A model generated the notes under the pieces. The model did not search any database. It worked only from the letters and a program-made list of their open reading frames with translations, and was not told the origin of the DNA. 64,000 nt of DNA, taken from Hypsibius dujardini (taxonomy: Eukaryota; Tardigrada; Eutardigrada; Parachela; Hypsibiidae). Below are positions 25,156 through 36,104 of this stretch, in pieces; position 1 is the stretch's first letter, and the number at the start of each line of letters is the position of its first letter. Position numbers and translations under genes: made by a program. Where the stretch lies: the NCBI GenBank assembly GCA_001579985.1, contig LRSR01000649.1, positions 124,001-188,000 of the forward strand, in the 5' to 3' direction.

Positions 25156-28100
25156 CTACGTTGAAATCTTTAATGGGGAAGACTCTGGCGTCGTCCGTTC
25201 AGGTGACTTGTTACCGGCGCTCTCACCGTTACCCGCCAACACGGGAAGATCCACCTGTGGAATTTCTTTACTGCCTCTTCGGAAAGTGGCTCGCCAGTTG
25301 AAGAGACTCTTCGGATCAGACTTGGGAGCAGCGTCCACCGAATCGGCAGCCGTGGCGTTGGTCGTACCACCAATCGGAGTGCCAGCAGCCTGACTGTTAG
25401 TCGGACTCAACACCGACTGGACACTCTGGTAGAGCTTCTCACCCGCCTTCACCAGACTGATCTGAAAGCGGCCTTTAATCACCGGGGTGTTGTAGGGAGG
25501 GAGACAAACCGAGGATCCTGCGCGGACGGGGAAGAGCTCATCGTTGAGGCGATCACAGATGGAGAGGGGCCCGGTGGCGGTGACGCTGGTGATGGAGGAG
25601 CGTCGCCGACCGGGGTGGCACTTTTTACGCGGAATGTCAATGTCCGGTTCGTTGTCTTTGTCGTCGGCCTCGGCCTCAGCGAAGGTGATACCGATGAATT
25701 CGGGGTAGTCTGGGTTGGGGAACTCCATGTCGACGGCAATGCCACTGGAGAGCGGAACAGAGTCGGAAATGATGGGTGCATCGGAAGACGCCTGGTCATC
25801 TTCTGGAGGTGGTGCAGTCACTGTGATATCGGTGGCACCTACAAGGGACAACGAAGCAACATACTAGGATACTCATTGAGATAAGGATATTAATCGATAA
25901 AGTAGCGAAATCGAGTTTTAGCAAAATGATGTGAAAACTTAATGAGAGATAATATAAATATATTGTAAATATACCGAACCAATTGCTGGATTTTAACGCC
26001 AAATAAAATGCGGCTATTCGTGCTCTATTCGTGCTCTATTCGTGCTATAATTTCGGATTTGCAGAAAAGCACAAAACTTTCTAAGCTACAACTGAACGTT
26101 TTAGATCAAATTTTAGTTGCTGAAACATAATTATGAATGATACGATAGATGCACACAATTCTTGCGGCTTATTTTCGAATAAATAACAAAATACGAAATG
26201 GTCATTTATGATTTTGAATAAAATGAGCATTTCAGAGCAGAGAACATGCGGGGTATGATGCATTTCTCAGGACAAGAAACTGTCGAAAATCATGAAATGT
26301 TTCACTTTTAAAATTTAAAGAGCTTCCTTTCAAAACGTTTAGTTTTTCTAAATTATTAATGAAAAGCTTATTTGGATGACGGCAGGGAAAACTAATTCGA
26401 AAAATGTTAGTCAACGAAGGGAAAATATAAGAAACAAAAATGATTCCTTACCATTTGTGAGTGGGGGTGTTTCGGTGGCGTTATCATCAGGGCTGCCGCT
26501 CCCATTGACGACGACAGTCTCATCGAACACCGGTTCCTCCTCGATCGCCTGAGGTAAGAGGCTCTTCTCGAATTTATCCAGGTTGTTAAGGCAGGCCGAG
26601 GTGATTTGCTGAAGACTATCTCTGATTGTTTCCGGATGTTTGATCTCCCGCATGTCGTAACTCATGTCCACCCTTATCAGGGACGGACTAATCTTGGCAG
26701 CATGCGACAAAGCGAGCCATCCGGCGCCGCGAATGTCATTGTGGCGAATGTCCAACCGCAGAAAGCGTGGATGGTCGGCGAGAAATTCCGCCAGTGCAAT
26801 ACAGCCTAACGAAACAACGAATTACAAATGGTAGTTACTCTTAATACCAGGAAAATCAAATCACGACTAAAAAATAAAAATAAAATTATATCACCACCTT
26901 TTATTTATGAAATTACCCATCTAATATCTGGCGTAAATAAACAAACCAATAAATAAACAGTCAAATAAAATCAAGTAAATAAAATAGGCCCGTACAAGGA
27001 GATAATTATTTACCCTCATCCGATAGTTTAGCTGCCTGTAGTCCCAGTCGCCGGACACTGCGATTGGTTATTAGCGATTCTTTTATAGCAAAAATCGTCT
27101 CGTCAGTCAAATCGTTCATGCCGATATTAAGCGTCTCCAGATTTCTACTGCGGATCTGCAGAAAGAAAAAGGAAGGTTAATCAGAAATACTCGGACTCAC
27201 ACAGCCACATAACCCAAACGTAATTGCAAAAGCGTTACCAAAGTGCGTGCCAAAGTTTTTCCGATCTGAAAGGTGATACCAGTGTTAAAGAGAACGAGGG
27301 CTCGTACAGAACTGTCGTCCACGCTCTCCAGTAGATGGGCCGCACCGGAATTCTGTAAACGGGAATCAACATAGTGTTCTAGGCTTGCTCGAAGCACAGG
27401 TTAGGAAATGAAATAAAAAATTACAATATCAACATTTTTTAAATCGAAACAGGGTTTAATTACAGAACTATTATCGAGGAACTGCTGGCGTATTAACAAC
27501 TTAATTCAGTTCTATTATAATGAGGGCATGTGAAATATAAGGAAAGCATTCCGAGCCTGTCAGTCTTAAGTCTAAATAAAAACTTATTTCATTTAAAACT
27601 AAAAACCTGCATTCGAATTTCAGGAGAATCGCTTTTCTCGATGTATTATTTATCCCATTTTGGGAGATCGAAGCATTTTTTAACACTTTCTTACCATAAG
27701 CAAATTATTCCTCAGGTCAAGGACGCGAATGCGCCAGCCGTGCTTGAGAGCGGACGCCAGATGAATCATATCGTTGGGTGTGAGCTTGTTATCCCCCAGG
27801 AAGAGTTCTTGCACCGTCTCGCTAAATTGGAGCGCCGAAACTAGATAGGACACAAAAGGGCAGGGATTGTTATTCAGTTTCAGGAGCCAGCGGACCATTA
27901 GCCGCGACACTTCCGGCATGTGATTACTTGTCATAAACCCTCGCTCTTTGCATTCCTCAGTAGCACACACACACATACACCCACTTACTCAGGAGGAATG
28001 CCGGTCGCCCGGAGAGACTGCAGTTCTCCAAGTGGAGCGTCACTAAATTGGTCCCACAGCGGAGGGCGCGTGAAATCAGCGAGGCCGATTGGTCCTGAAG

Positions 28101-29032
28101 GGGGCAGCCACGCGCGTCCAAATAGTACAGGCAGCACTGCAAATCATCAACATAATCAGCAAAAACGAGAGAATGGACTGATCCATCATCAGTTCCGAGG
28201 AAGACAGACAATTTCAAACACCGAAACATATGGTAGCACTACTAGCAGAAAGAAATTTTACTCATGATTTGAATTGAAACAAAATCTCTTTTAGATTAGT
28301 TGAAAACAACTAAGGAGCATATAGATTGTACACGTAAACGATTAAATATGGGTATGGCTCTGTGATCGGTATACGACGTTCCCGGCAAGTCTATCAACTC
28401 ATACCATCAATCAATTATACACTATCGACTTTAAATAACCCAAATGCGCCTAACGAACTAATTATCTGTCCTTATTGCATTCTATTTTGAATTTAAAAAT
28501 ACAAACGAGCTGCAGAACATTGAAGCACTGAAAGACGCGCGAAATGGCTTGGATATTTTAGTTTTGAATTCACATCAGAACGTAAATAATACCAAAACAA
28601 TGTGACAAAACTAATTATTTTGATCAGATCATATTATCTAAAAGCACTATATATAAAATTTGAACCGGCAGACAAACAGACAGAACAGCGAATAGACGCG
28701 ACACACGACCGACCAACAGGTAGACAAACAGCCAAACATAAAGACAAACCAGACAGAGAAGCAGGCAAAGACAGACACACAGGCATACACAGTTGGGAAA
28801 CGAAAATATTGGGTCAGGTATCAATGAGAAATCGGAAATCAAACATCAGTTGCAGTTCGCTTACATTTTTAAGATTTTTGGCAATAGCCAACCAACCGCG
28901 GAACTGGAGTTTGCGGTTGCTGGAGACGACCAGTTTATCCGCCATCTGATAGTACTCCAACATATCCATCAACGCTACCGCAAGCTAAAGAAAAGAGTCA
29001 AGTCAACGATTATCCCCTGGTGTCCGCATGCC

Positions 29033-29063
<31 letters not shown>

Positions 29064-30683
29064 GGATTCGCTAATCACAAAGTCCAACTAGCCATCCGTA
29101 AACACACACGTGGCGACAAAAAACATCCCCCACAACGACAAACCTCATCATCACTCAGGCAGCCGTCCAGATTTAGCTCCTCAAAGCTCATTCGCATGAA
29201 TATTGCTTCCAGCGTGTCCACTAGGGCGAGATCGATTGTCTCGCCGGATAAATCGAAGACGCCGCTGCGTTGCCGGTTGCCGGGATTCCTCTGTAAACAG
29301 ACCGATCGGAAGAAAAGACGGTGAGAAAAAGAGCCGGGCAAACATATCGGATGACAAGTCCTCGTGCGAGGCAACAAATAATCAAGTGATGCGATTCCCA
29401 GCCGGCCAGAAATGGGATGTCAAGGTCCATCGTTTTTTATTCCTTCGTGGTACGCACCTTGATCGACTCCAACACCTTCGGCAACGGCTGGACATTATTG
29501 GTAAGGCACATTTGCGCGTAGGCTTTCAGGACGTTTTGAGTGGAGCTCTCATCGGCTGCCAAAAAGAAGAGAAAAAAGATCAGACATGCACGAGACGATC
29601 AATCAAGCTCGCCATCGATCGAGCAACCAAACAGCGACAGAATTTTGAAACAGTGTAGCAAAAACATCAACTTACTCGGGCAATTAACTAGAGGAAAACC
29701 AAAATTGGATAAAACCTCAATCAACTGATCAAGGAAGAAAAAATCATTAATGGCATGATCACCAATCGATCAATCAACCGTAAGTGATTCAGCACAAAAC
29801 CTCTTCACTCACCAAAACGCCACGGATCCGGCGGACTGACATAATCCGTTACCAGTTCCTTATCCTCCTCGCTCCGGAAACTCACGCGCATGTTTTTGCG
29901 CTTCCTCCCGCTTGCTGTCAACGGATCAGGTGGGTTCGTCTGGACCATGTCTAACGCGTAAGCTGCCCCATCGACACCCTCCTCCTTCGCTCCGATATCC
30001 AACGGGTGTCTGAAGACGGCATCACATTGCTCCTCAGTTTCGACTTTTTCAGTCAAACTCTCGATGACGGTGGCAGTGGCGTCCACGGGGACCGCCGAAA
30101 CAGCAGAGGTGTCAGAGGCGTCATCGATGACGTCGGAAACTTCCTGTGACGGTATTTTCACTGCTGCGTCTCCTTTTTCAGCATTTTCCACCCTTTTAAC
30201 CTCTTTCACAACTGAATCAGCGGTGACGAGAGCAGTTGCATCACTAGGTGCGATTGAAACGGTAGAAGTATCAGAGACCATCTCAGTGACGTGGGAAACG
30301 TCCTTCGCAGATACTTTCGCAGCTGCAACTCCTTTTCGGTTCTTTTTGCCCTTCCCACCATTTTTTACAACGGGATCGGCGATGACGGGGGCAACAGCAA
30401 CTGTGAGAGGTGCTGGAACTGTAGAAGAATCGGAGACGTCCTCAATGACGTCGGAAACTTCCCCTCCAGTTATTCCTGATATTCGGTCCGCCGCAGGTGC
30501 AATTTTTTGCGGATAGGCGGATTGTGAAAAGGTTTCTGGGATGGCACCACCCTCGGACGTGGTGGATGATGCGGGCAGGGAGTATGAGTTGGAGTCGTCG
30601 AGGAGGACGTCCACGTTGGGGGTAGCTTCGCCATTGTTGTCCTTTTTGTGTGGACGATGGATGATGGAAGCCATTTCCGGCAT
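25156..30683 (-). CDS. PPP1R37: protein phosphatase 1 regulatory subunit 37 (leucine-rich repeat), 10 exons
   Basis: Exons from the 5' end: 30683-29813, 29555-29458, 29290-29144, 28984-28865, 28136-27989, 27840-27695, 27352-27239, 27155-27014, 26805-26452, 25838-25156. The phases agree, giving about 940 residues. The PP1-docking motif RVSF (266-269) is followed by PPDPWRF, as in the vertebrate protein (RVTF...PKDPWR). Ribonuclease-inhibitor-type leucine-rich repeats then run through exons 2-9 (for example VTLHLENCSLSGRP, RVLDLRNN, LRLDIRHNDI). The C-terminal 230 residues are disordered. The family binds and restrains PP1 catalytic subunits. The region before RVSF is about 200 residues longer than in vertebrates and contains three diverged repeats starting (E/D)VS(D/H)V. 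A 3' splice site at 30717 suggests a 5'-UTR intron. The Met at 30674 (AAATGG context) is an alternative start. The gene is divergent from RPA2. Confidence 0.92.
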
Positions 30684-31196
30684 GCACTTGGCACTTTTAC
30701 ACGGCACATACAATCTGGAAAAGAAGAAGAGTGGGTTGGGAAATAATTTCCCAGTCACGGGATGCGGAGTATGAACAGTTTAAAAGGGAAAGAAGGTGTT
30801 GGCAAAAAAAGTTGGGAATCGGTGGAGTTGGAGAATTTGTTTGTGAAAACTCGGCATGACCGCAGTGGAATCTCTCACAGCACAACTCGTGGAACTGGAG
30901 TATATCTTGTGTTCCCTCCAACAAGCAGTCCATTCGCGCATCTAACAGCTTGGAATTGTTATTAAAATTCTGTTCGGCATTCAACGTCACTTATTTTTTT
31001 ATCTAAGCGTTCTATTCTCACAGGAAATTTTGTGTTCCCTTTCCTAAAATCCACGACGTTTTGCGCGGAAAATCGTTTGTTGATATTTTCTTTCTTGCTG
31101 ATTTCCGTTCTTCCTTAGAATCATTCGCCCCATCCTCCGCGCAACGTTGATTCCATATTTTATTGCGGTATTTATTTCTTATCAAATTGCGGTAAA
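30684..31196. promoter_or_regulatory. shared divergent promoter region of PPP1R37 and RPA2
   Basis: Only 513 bases separate the two start codons, which read in opposite directions, so both promoters lie here. At 31059-31072, TTTTGCGCGGAAAA has the T-run/GCGC/A-run form of an E2F-DP site but is not an exact TTTSGCGCSAAA match. It sits about 125 bases before the RPA2 ATG. Confidence 0.45.
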
Positions 31197-31526
31197 ATGT
31201 CTCGCGGTGACGGTGGATTTAGCGGTGGTTTCAGCGGCGGATTCAGTACGAGATACGGACGCTTTCAACAATATCGAATATCCCCAACTCAAAACTGACT
31301 CCTAAGCGTTTTCTTCTTTCCGTTTTTTAAGGCAGTAATGGCGGCGGTGGCGGCGGTTACAGCAACTACGGCAACAATAACGACGGCTACGGCATGGGCA
31401 ACAGTTCTTTCGCGGGTGGGGAAGGCGGATTTATGAATGACGGTGGTCTCAACACCTCTTCCACGCAAGGCGGTGGTGACAAGAAGGTAGGAGCAGGTGT
31501 GGGAATTTGACTCTAGACTTTTGAAC

Positions 31527-31589
<63 letters not shown>

Positions 31590-33505
31590 AAAAACGATTT
31601 CGATTTTGATTTTGTATCATCACAATCAATAACCAATATGGGTCCTTTGCGAGTTAGTTTTGCAATAAAGCTTTGCATTGATTGGTGACTTGAATGATTA
31701 TTATGAACAATTCAGCCAATCGATCAATCAAGCGACGGTGTTTCATCCTAAATGAACAAAGACATGAAACTCACCGCTTTCCTAATTAGTTTGAACCGAA
31801 CTTTAGCTCTTGTGCGATATTTTTCTCCAAATTTCATGTCTTCGTGCATAGGGAGGTCAGTTCAAGCCGCAGGAAGTGATTCCGGTAACGATTGCCAGCC
31901 TAAAAAAGCAGCTGAGCCCCGGCGAAGAGACCACGAAAATTGGAAACATTCCAGTGCATCGGGTAAGTGGCCGATGGTGTTTCTTCACATTCTATCGAAA
32001 AGTTCGAAAGATTTTGGCATGGAGCTTTCTTTCATTGAGAACAATAGCAAAGATCGCGGTGGCCTTCTTTGATTGACAGATTGATTAATTTGCGTAGTTT
32101 ACTTGCTTTCTGGCATGATTGATTAAGTGTAATTTTTCATCGGATTTTACGCTTCTGACCAGGTATTGTCACGTTTCCAGATGACCCTTGTTGCGCAAAT
32201 TAAGAAGATCACCGTTGGTACCTCCTATATCTCGTATATTTTGGACGACAAAACCGGAGAGACGATTGAGGCGAAGAAGTGGCTGGATTCGCCGGTTAGT
32301 CTCCAACGGGACTATACGCTTTACGCCATGAAATATATACAGTTAAAAAGTGGAATTGGCTAATGTGATTGATTTGCTGTTGGACTTTTAGGAGCAGAAA
32401 GACACCATGACTGAAACCCTCACGGTGTCGCAGTATGTGCGCGTCTACGGCAACGTCAAACACTGGCAGAACACCGTCAGCCTCATGGCCTTCTCCATGG
32501 TCCCCCTCACCGATATGAACGAACTCACCACGCACATGCTGGAGGTGATGTACGCGCGAGCCTACCTGGAGAAGGCCGCCCGAGGGGTACGTTTCATTGT
32601 CAACTCTGGCTGCCTAAGTTACTGGCCTTCAACTTGTCTGTCTGCAGTATCTGGCCTTTATTACCTTTTCGTACTGGTCTTTCTGACGTTTTACTGGTAT
32701 ATTTTGATACCCTTTAATGTATTCGGAATTGCTGTCTTTTTGTTTGTTAACTGTTGAACGGGATAAATGGCCTGTTCACAGACAGGTGCAGGGCCTGTCT
32801 GTCCGGCTGCCTTTTTCGTTGTCTGACTTTGTGTATTCCTTTTCTCTGTTCTTGTTTTCTATCCCAATGCAGTTATTGCTTTCTGACTTGTCATTCAGGG
32901 CGTGATGGCATCTACAACGGGGAACGGCTTCCAAACCACTGTCGCCGGAAGCATGGACGGGGCCGATTTCGGCAGTGGTGGCGGTGGCGGCGGCGGTGGC
33001 AGTCTCGGACCGGGCTACTCGCTCGTCCAGTCTGCGGTATATAGAATCTCATTACCTCGAGTCTTCGTTATTGTCCGCCGAAGTTACTGATACCAGTGGT
33101 GTTTTGGTTTTGCTCTGGTAGGTATACAACTACTTTCAGCAATGTCAGGAGGAGGAGGGCGCGTCAGCGGACGGCCTTCCGCAGGCCCTTCCGTCGTACC
33201 AACCGAAGCTCCTCAAGTAAATGGAGTTCTTCAGTGGTCTGTCTGTTTCTCGGTGCCTGCCTATTTGTGTCTGGCCTGTTTGTGCCTGCTTGCCAGATGG
33301 CCAGGTCTGCCTATTTCTCCGTATTACTTTCGGTGCATATGTCCCTTCCTGCCTGGTACCTTAACCATCGTATCTTTTTCTGACTGATTTCTTTGAACTT
33401 CGACAAATTGAAACATTTTGTATGTCTAGGGAGACTGTCGATTTCCTACGCAATGAAGGCCACATTTATGAGGCGAGCGGGCATAACTACTACAAGTGCT
33501 GTTGA
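31197..33505 (+). CDS. RPA2: replication protein A 32-kDa subunit, 8 exons
   Basis: Exons 31197-31245, 31332-31486, 31852-31962, 32181-32294, 32392-32586, 32899-33036, 33122-33216 and 33430-33505 join in frame to 310 residues (human RPA2 is 270). The Gly/Ser-rich N-terminus is the usual phosphorylation region. The OB fold follows (PVTIASLKKQL; QIKKITVGTSYISYILDDKTGE; YVRVYGNVKHWQN; MVPLTDMNELTTHMLEV). After a poly-Gly linker comes the winged-helix protein-protein domain ending FLRNEGHIYEASGHNYYKCC. RPA2 is the middle subunit of the trimer that coats single-stranded DNA in replication and repair. Exon 3 could also start 9 bases later, at a second AG (31860), which would drop three residues. 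Intron 2 holds a (GAAA)n tract. Confidence 0.94.
31527..31590. repeat. (GAAA)n microsatellite in RPA2 intron 2
   Basis: About 16 near-perfect GAAA units. Confidence 0.95.
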
Positions 33506-34116
33506 GAGACGATGACACTCATCACATTTCCAAGTTTTCGTAGCGTCCTCTGCCTTTTTTCAGTATCTCATTATCATTTTAATTCATTTGCTTTTTGAGT
33601 ACTCTTCGACATAATTCCGAGGATAGTGGTCGTGTTGTGAAAAATATCAACTAAGATCTTTTTTTGTGGTGGACGTTGATATATAATCGATATTTTGGAT
33701 GGTCGTCTATTTATAAAATCAAGTAGTTATTTGGGAGACCAATGGAACATTCTGAATCTTATAAGCTTCAGTTTTATGTCTTATCCGACGGAGTCGCGCC
33801 AAACACACTATTGGTATCGGTGATCCTTATTACAATTGCAAATCCTTCATCGTCATACAAGGGATTACAACAACCGGTAGCAGGGGTTTTATCAATCCGC
33901 AGAAAGCTTTCACACCTCACAGACAAGTTCACGACATATGATGAGGATTTCGGCTTATCCATTAGCGAGACTACACCTCACTAAATATACGGCTAATATC
34001 TTCCTGTTTACTTTAGACATATCAGCTCAATAGAGATCAAGTTCAGTGTCTTGAGACATCATCAGAATTTGCAGGCGGAGGCTGCCAGAGTGTGACTAAA
34101 AGTTTCCGGCAGAAAA
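33506..34116. other. spacer between RPA2 and the CUB gene
   Basis: No gene recognised in 611 bases. It should hold the RPA2 3' UTR and the promoter of the CUB/crystallin-like gene. Confidence 0.5.
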
Positions 34117-36104
34117 ATGGTGGCGTTCCTCTCAACAATCTGGATCCGCCTGGTGGCCTTTTTCACCTACCTCCTCCTCTTTGTCTTTGCAGGCTTCTAC
34201 CAAGCCCAACAAAAACCGCAACGTAGCCTCCCGCCCTTCCAGCCGCGGATCAATCCGGGCGTTGTCGGGTCGCATCCACCACAACCATCATCGTCCTCAT
34301 CATCTTCCGGTCTTCGCAGTCCCAGCATTCAAAGCCTTGGATTCGGTTCACGCCTCGGACCGGGCGTATCGGATTCCATATTCGAAGCGCGCAATTCCGG
34401 CTCTCAGTTTGCTGCACGGCATGCCGGAATGGCTCATGGTGGCGGGGGAGGACAACAGCACACTCAACTGCAAGCTCCCCCGCAGAGTGGGTTGGCTCAT
34501 GGCGGCACCGGAAGGGTTCCTAAAGATTATGCTCGAAATGGCATGAGCACACAGTTTCAATTCGGTGGAAATGGTGGCGGCGGCCAGAATCAGGATACCG
34601 GGATAGCGCAGCCTTATGACTACCAGCAACAGATCCCGTTGGAATCGACTTATGGTAGGTGACCATGCAACCGGGCGGGGAGACAGTTAGACATGTACAA
34701 TGTAAGCAGATATACAGGCTGACCTATACGCAGATACAGGAGACAGATACAAACAGACAGCCATATATTTAGAGATACAGATACAGACAGGCAGACAGAC
34801 ACTTAGACAAACAGGCAGACAGACAGACAGATAGACGGACAGGCAGACAGACAGACAGATAGACGGACAGGCAGAGATATATATCCGTCTATATAGACGG
34901 ATAGAAACTCAGAGAATAGGTGGGAAAAGCGGGAGGATGTTATCGAGATGTATCTCCGAAACCTTTGATCTTACTTCATTTTATGCCTTTTCTAAATAGC
35001 ATTGTGCGGGGGACACATTTGGCTTCAGGATTCGGGTCCGCGGCCAGTCATGTCTCCGAACTATCCCGGGAACTATCCCAATGACACCTATTGCGAGTGG
35101 CGTATATATGCTGGATTTGGAACGCAGCTACGGGTTAGCAATTACTACTACTACTAATCGTAGTACCAGTATTCATTTCCAAAAAGCCAAGCTTGGCGTG
35201 CATGATGCAGTGAATGCACTTGCAGTATTTGTACACTGCATACCCGTCTGTAGTGTCGCGCTTGTATTGTCTATCCAGCAGGTAAATATGGTACTTCCTT
35301 ATAATATCGCATTTTCAATTGCAGATTAATGCGACGGATTTCGCGCTAGAAAGCTCGGAGACCTGTAAAAGTGATTACATCCAGTTTTACTGGGGCAAGT
35401 TGTAGTAGATGCGCATACAGAGAACCTGACAACTGACATATACTATTGACTCTTGTGATATTAACGTTCAATTTTTCTAACGAACAGCAAACGGAACTCC
35501 TTCAACTTGGAACGTGAAAAGAGGGGAAGTCGAACGCTTCTGCGGCACCGAAGGCCCATTGGACCTCGTATTCAAGGATAACAATCTCGTTGAGTACTCA
35601 GCCATGAAATCAAGCAGCTAGATAGACAAACAGACAAACAGACAGACAGACAAGCAGACAGAAAGACAGATAAACAGACAGATAAAATAAAAGAAAGAAC
35701 GACAGACAAACAGACAGACAGACAGACACAAACATATGTTTACACTGTACAGCAGATTGAACCATGCGATGACGTTGTAGGTGATGACGCTGGTGACTGA
35801 TCGCAGTCGCACAAACCGCGGTTTCAACATTTCCTTCACCATCTTTGAGACATGCGCCATCCTGTACGACCAGCCGAACTTTCGCGGCACTTCCACCACT
35901 TTAGAGCAATTCTACGAAAGCTCGGTGTGGCCCAGTCAAAGCGACAACGTCTTCCTCTCCGTGGAGATCAGTGAGGGCTGCAAGCTGATGGTCTGCAGTG
36001 ACGACCATTTCGAGGGCACCTGCCATCTCTTTTTCCGCACAAATAGGAACATTTCTCCGTTGTACATTAATTGGCCACGGTCGGCTTCCTGTATATGCTC
36101 ATAA
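34117..36104 (+). CDS. secreted protein: signal peptide, Gly/Ser/Gln-rich region, CUB domain, beta/gamma-crystallin-like domain; 5 exons
   Basis: Exons 34117-34654, 35000-35133, 35325-35394, 35488-35588 and 35781-36104 close in frame to 388 residues. Residues 1-30 are a signal peptide or anchor (WIRLVAFFTYLLLFVFAGF). Residues 31-180 are low-complexity (Gly, Ser, Gln, Pro). A CUB domain spans about 182-302 with its four cysteines (LCGG, YCEW, TCKSDY, FCGT), the MSPNYPGNYPND start and the RTNRGFNISFT end. Residues about 306-388 have two Greek-key-like halves, ILYDQPNFRG and LMVCSDDHFEGTCHLF, with a terminal PLYINWPRSASCI typical of beta/gamma-crystallins. The third intron must start with GC (GCAAGT, 35395), because a GT choice loses the CUB frame. 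The protein probably acts in the extracellular space. Function unknown. Confidence 0.75.
34741..34880. repeat. (ACAG)n-type degenerate intronic tract
   Basis: Degenerate ACAG/ATAC/GACA units in intron 1 of the CUB gene. A similar tract fills 35628-35730 in its fourth intron. Confidence 0.8.

Noticed and set aside
25170-25799. Other frames over the last PPP1R37 exon
   Set aside because: The frame ending at 25156 continues the previous exon in phase and has the composition of the disordered PPP1R37 tail.
28624-28949. Cys- and Val-rich open frames over ACAG repeats
   Set aside because: These are translations of the tetranucleotide repeat inside a PPP1R37 intron. The same effect explains the frames at 10877-11123, 12378-12614 and 46233-46681.
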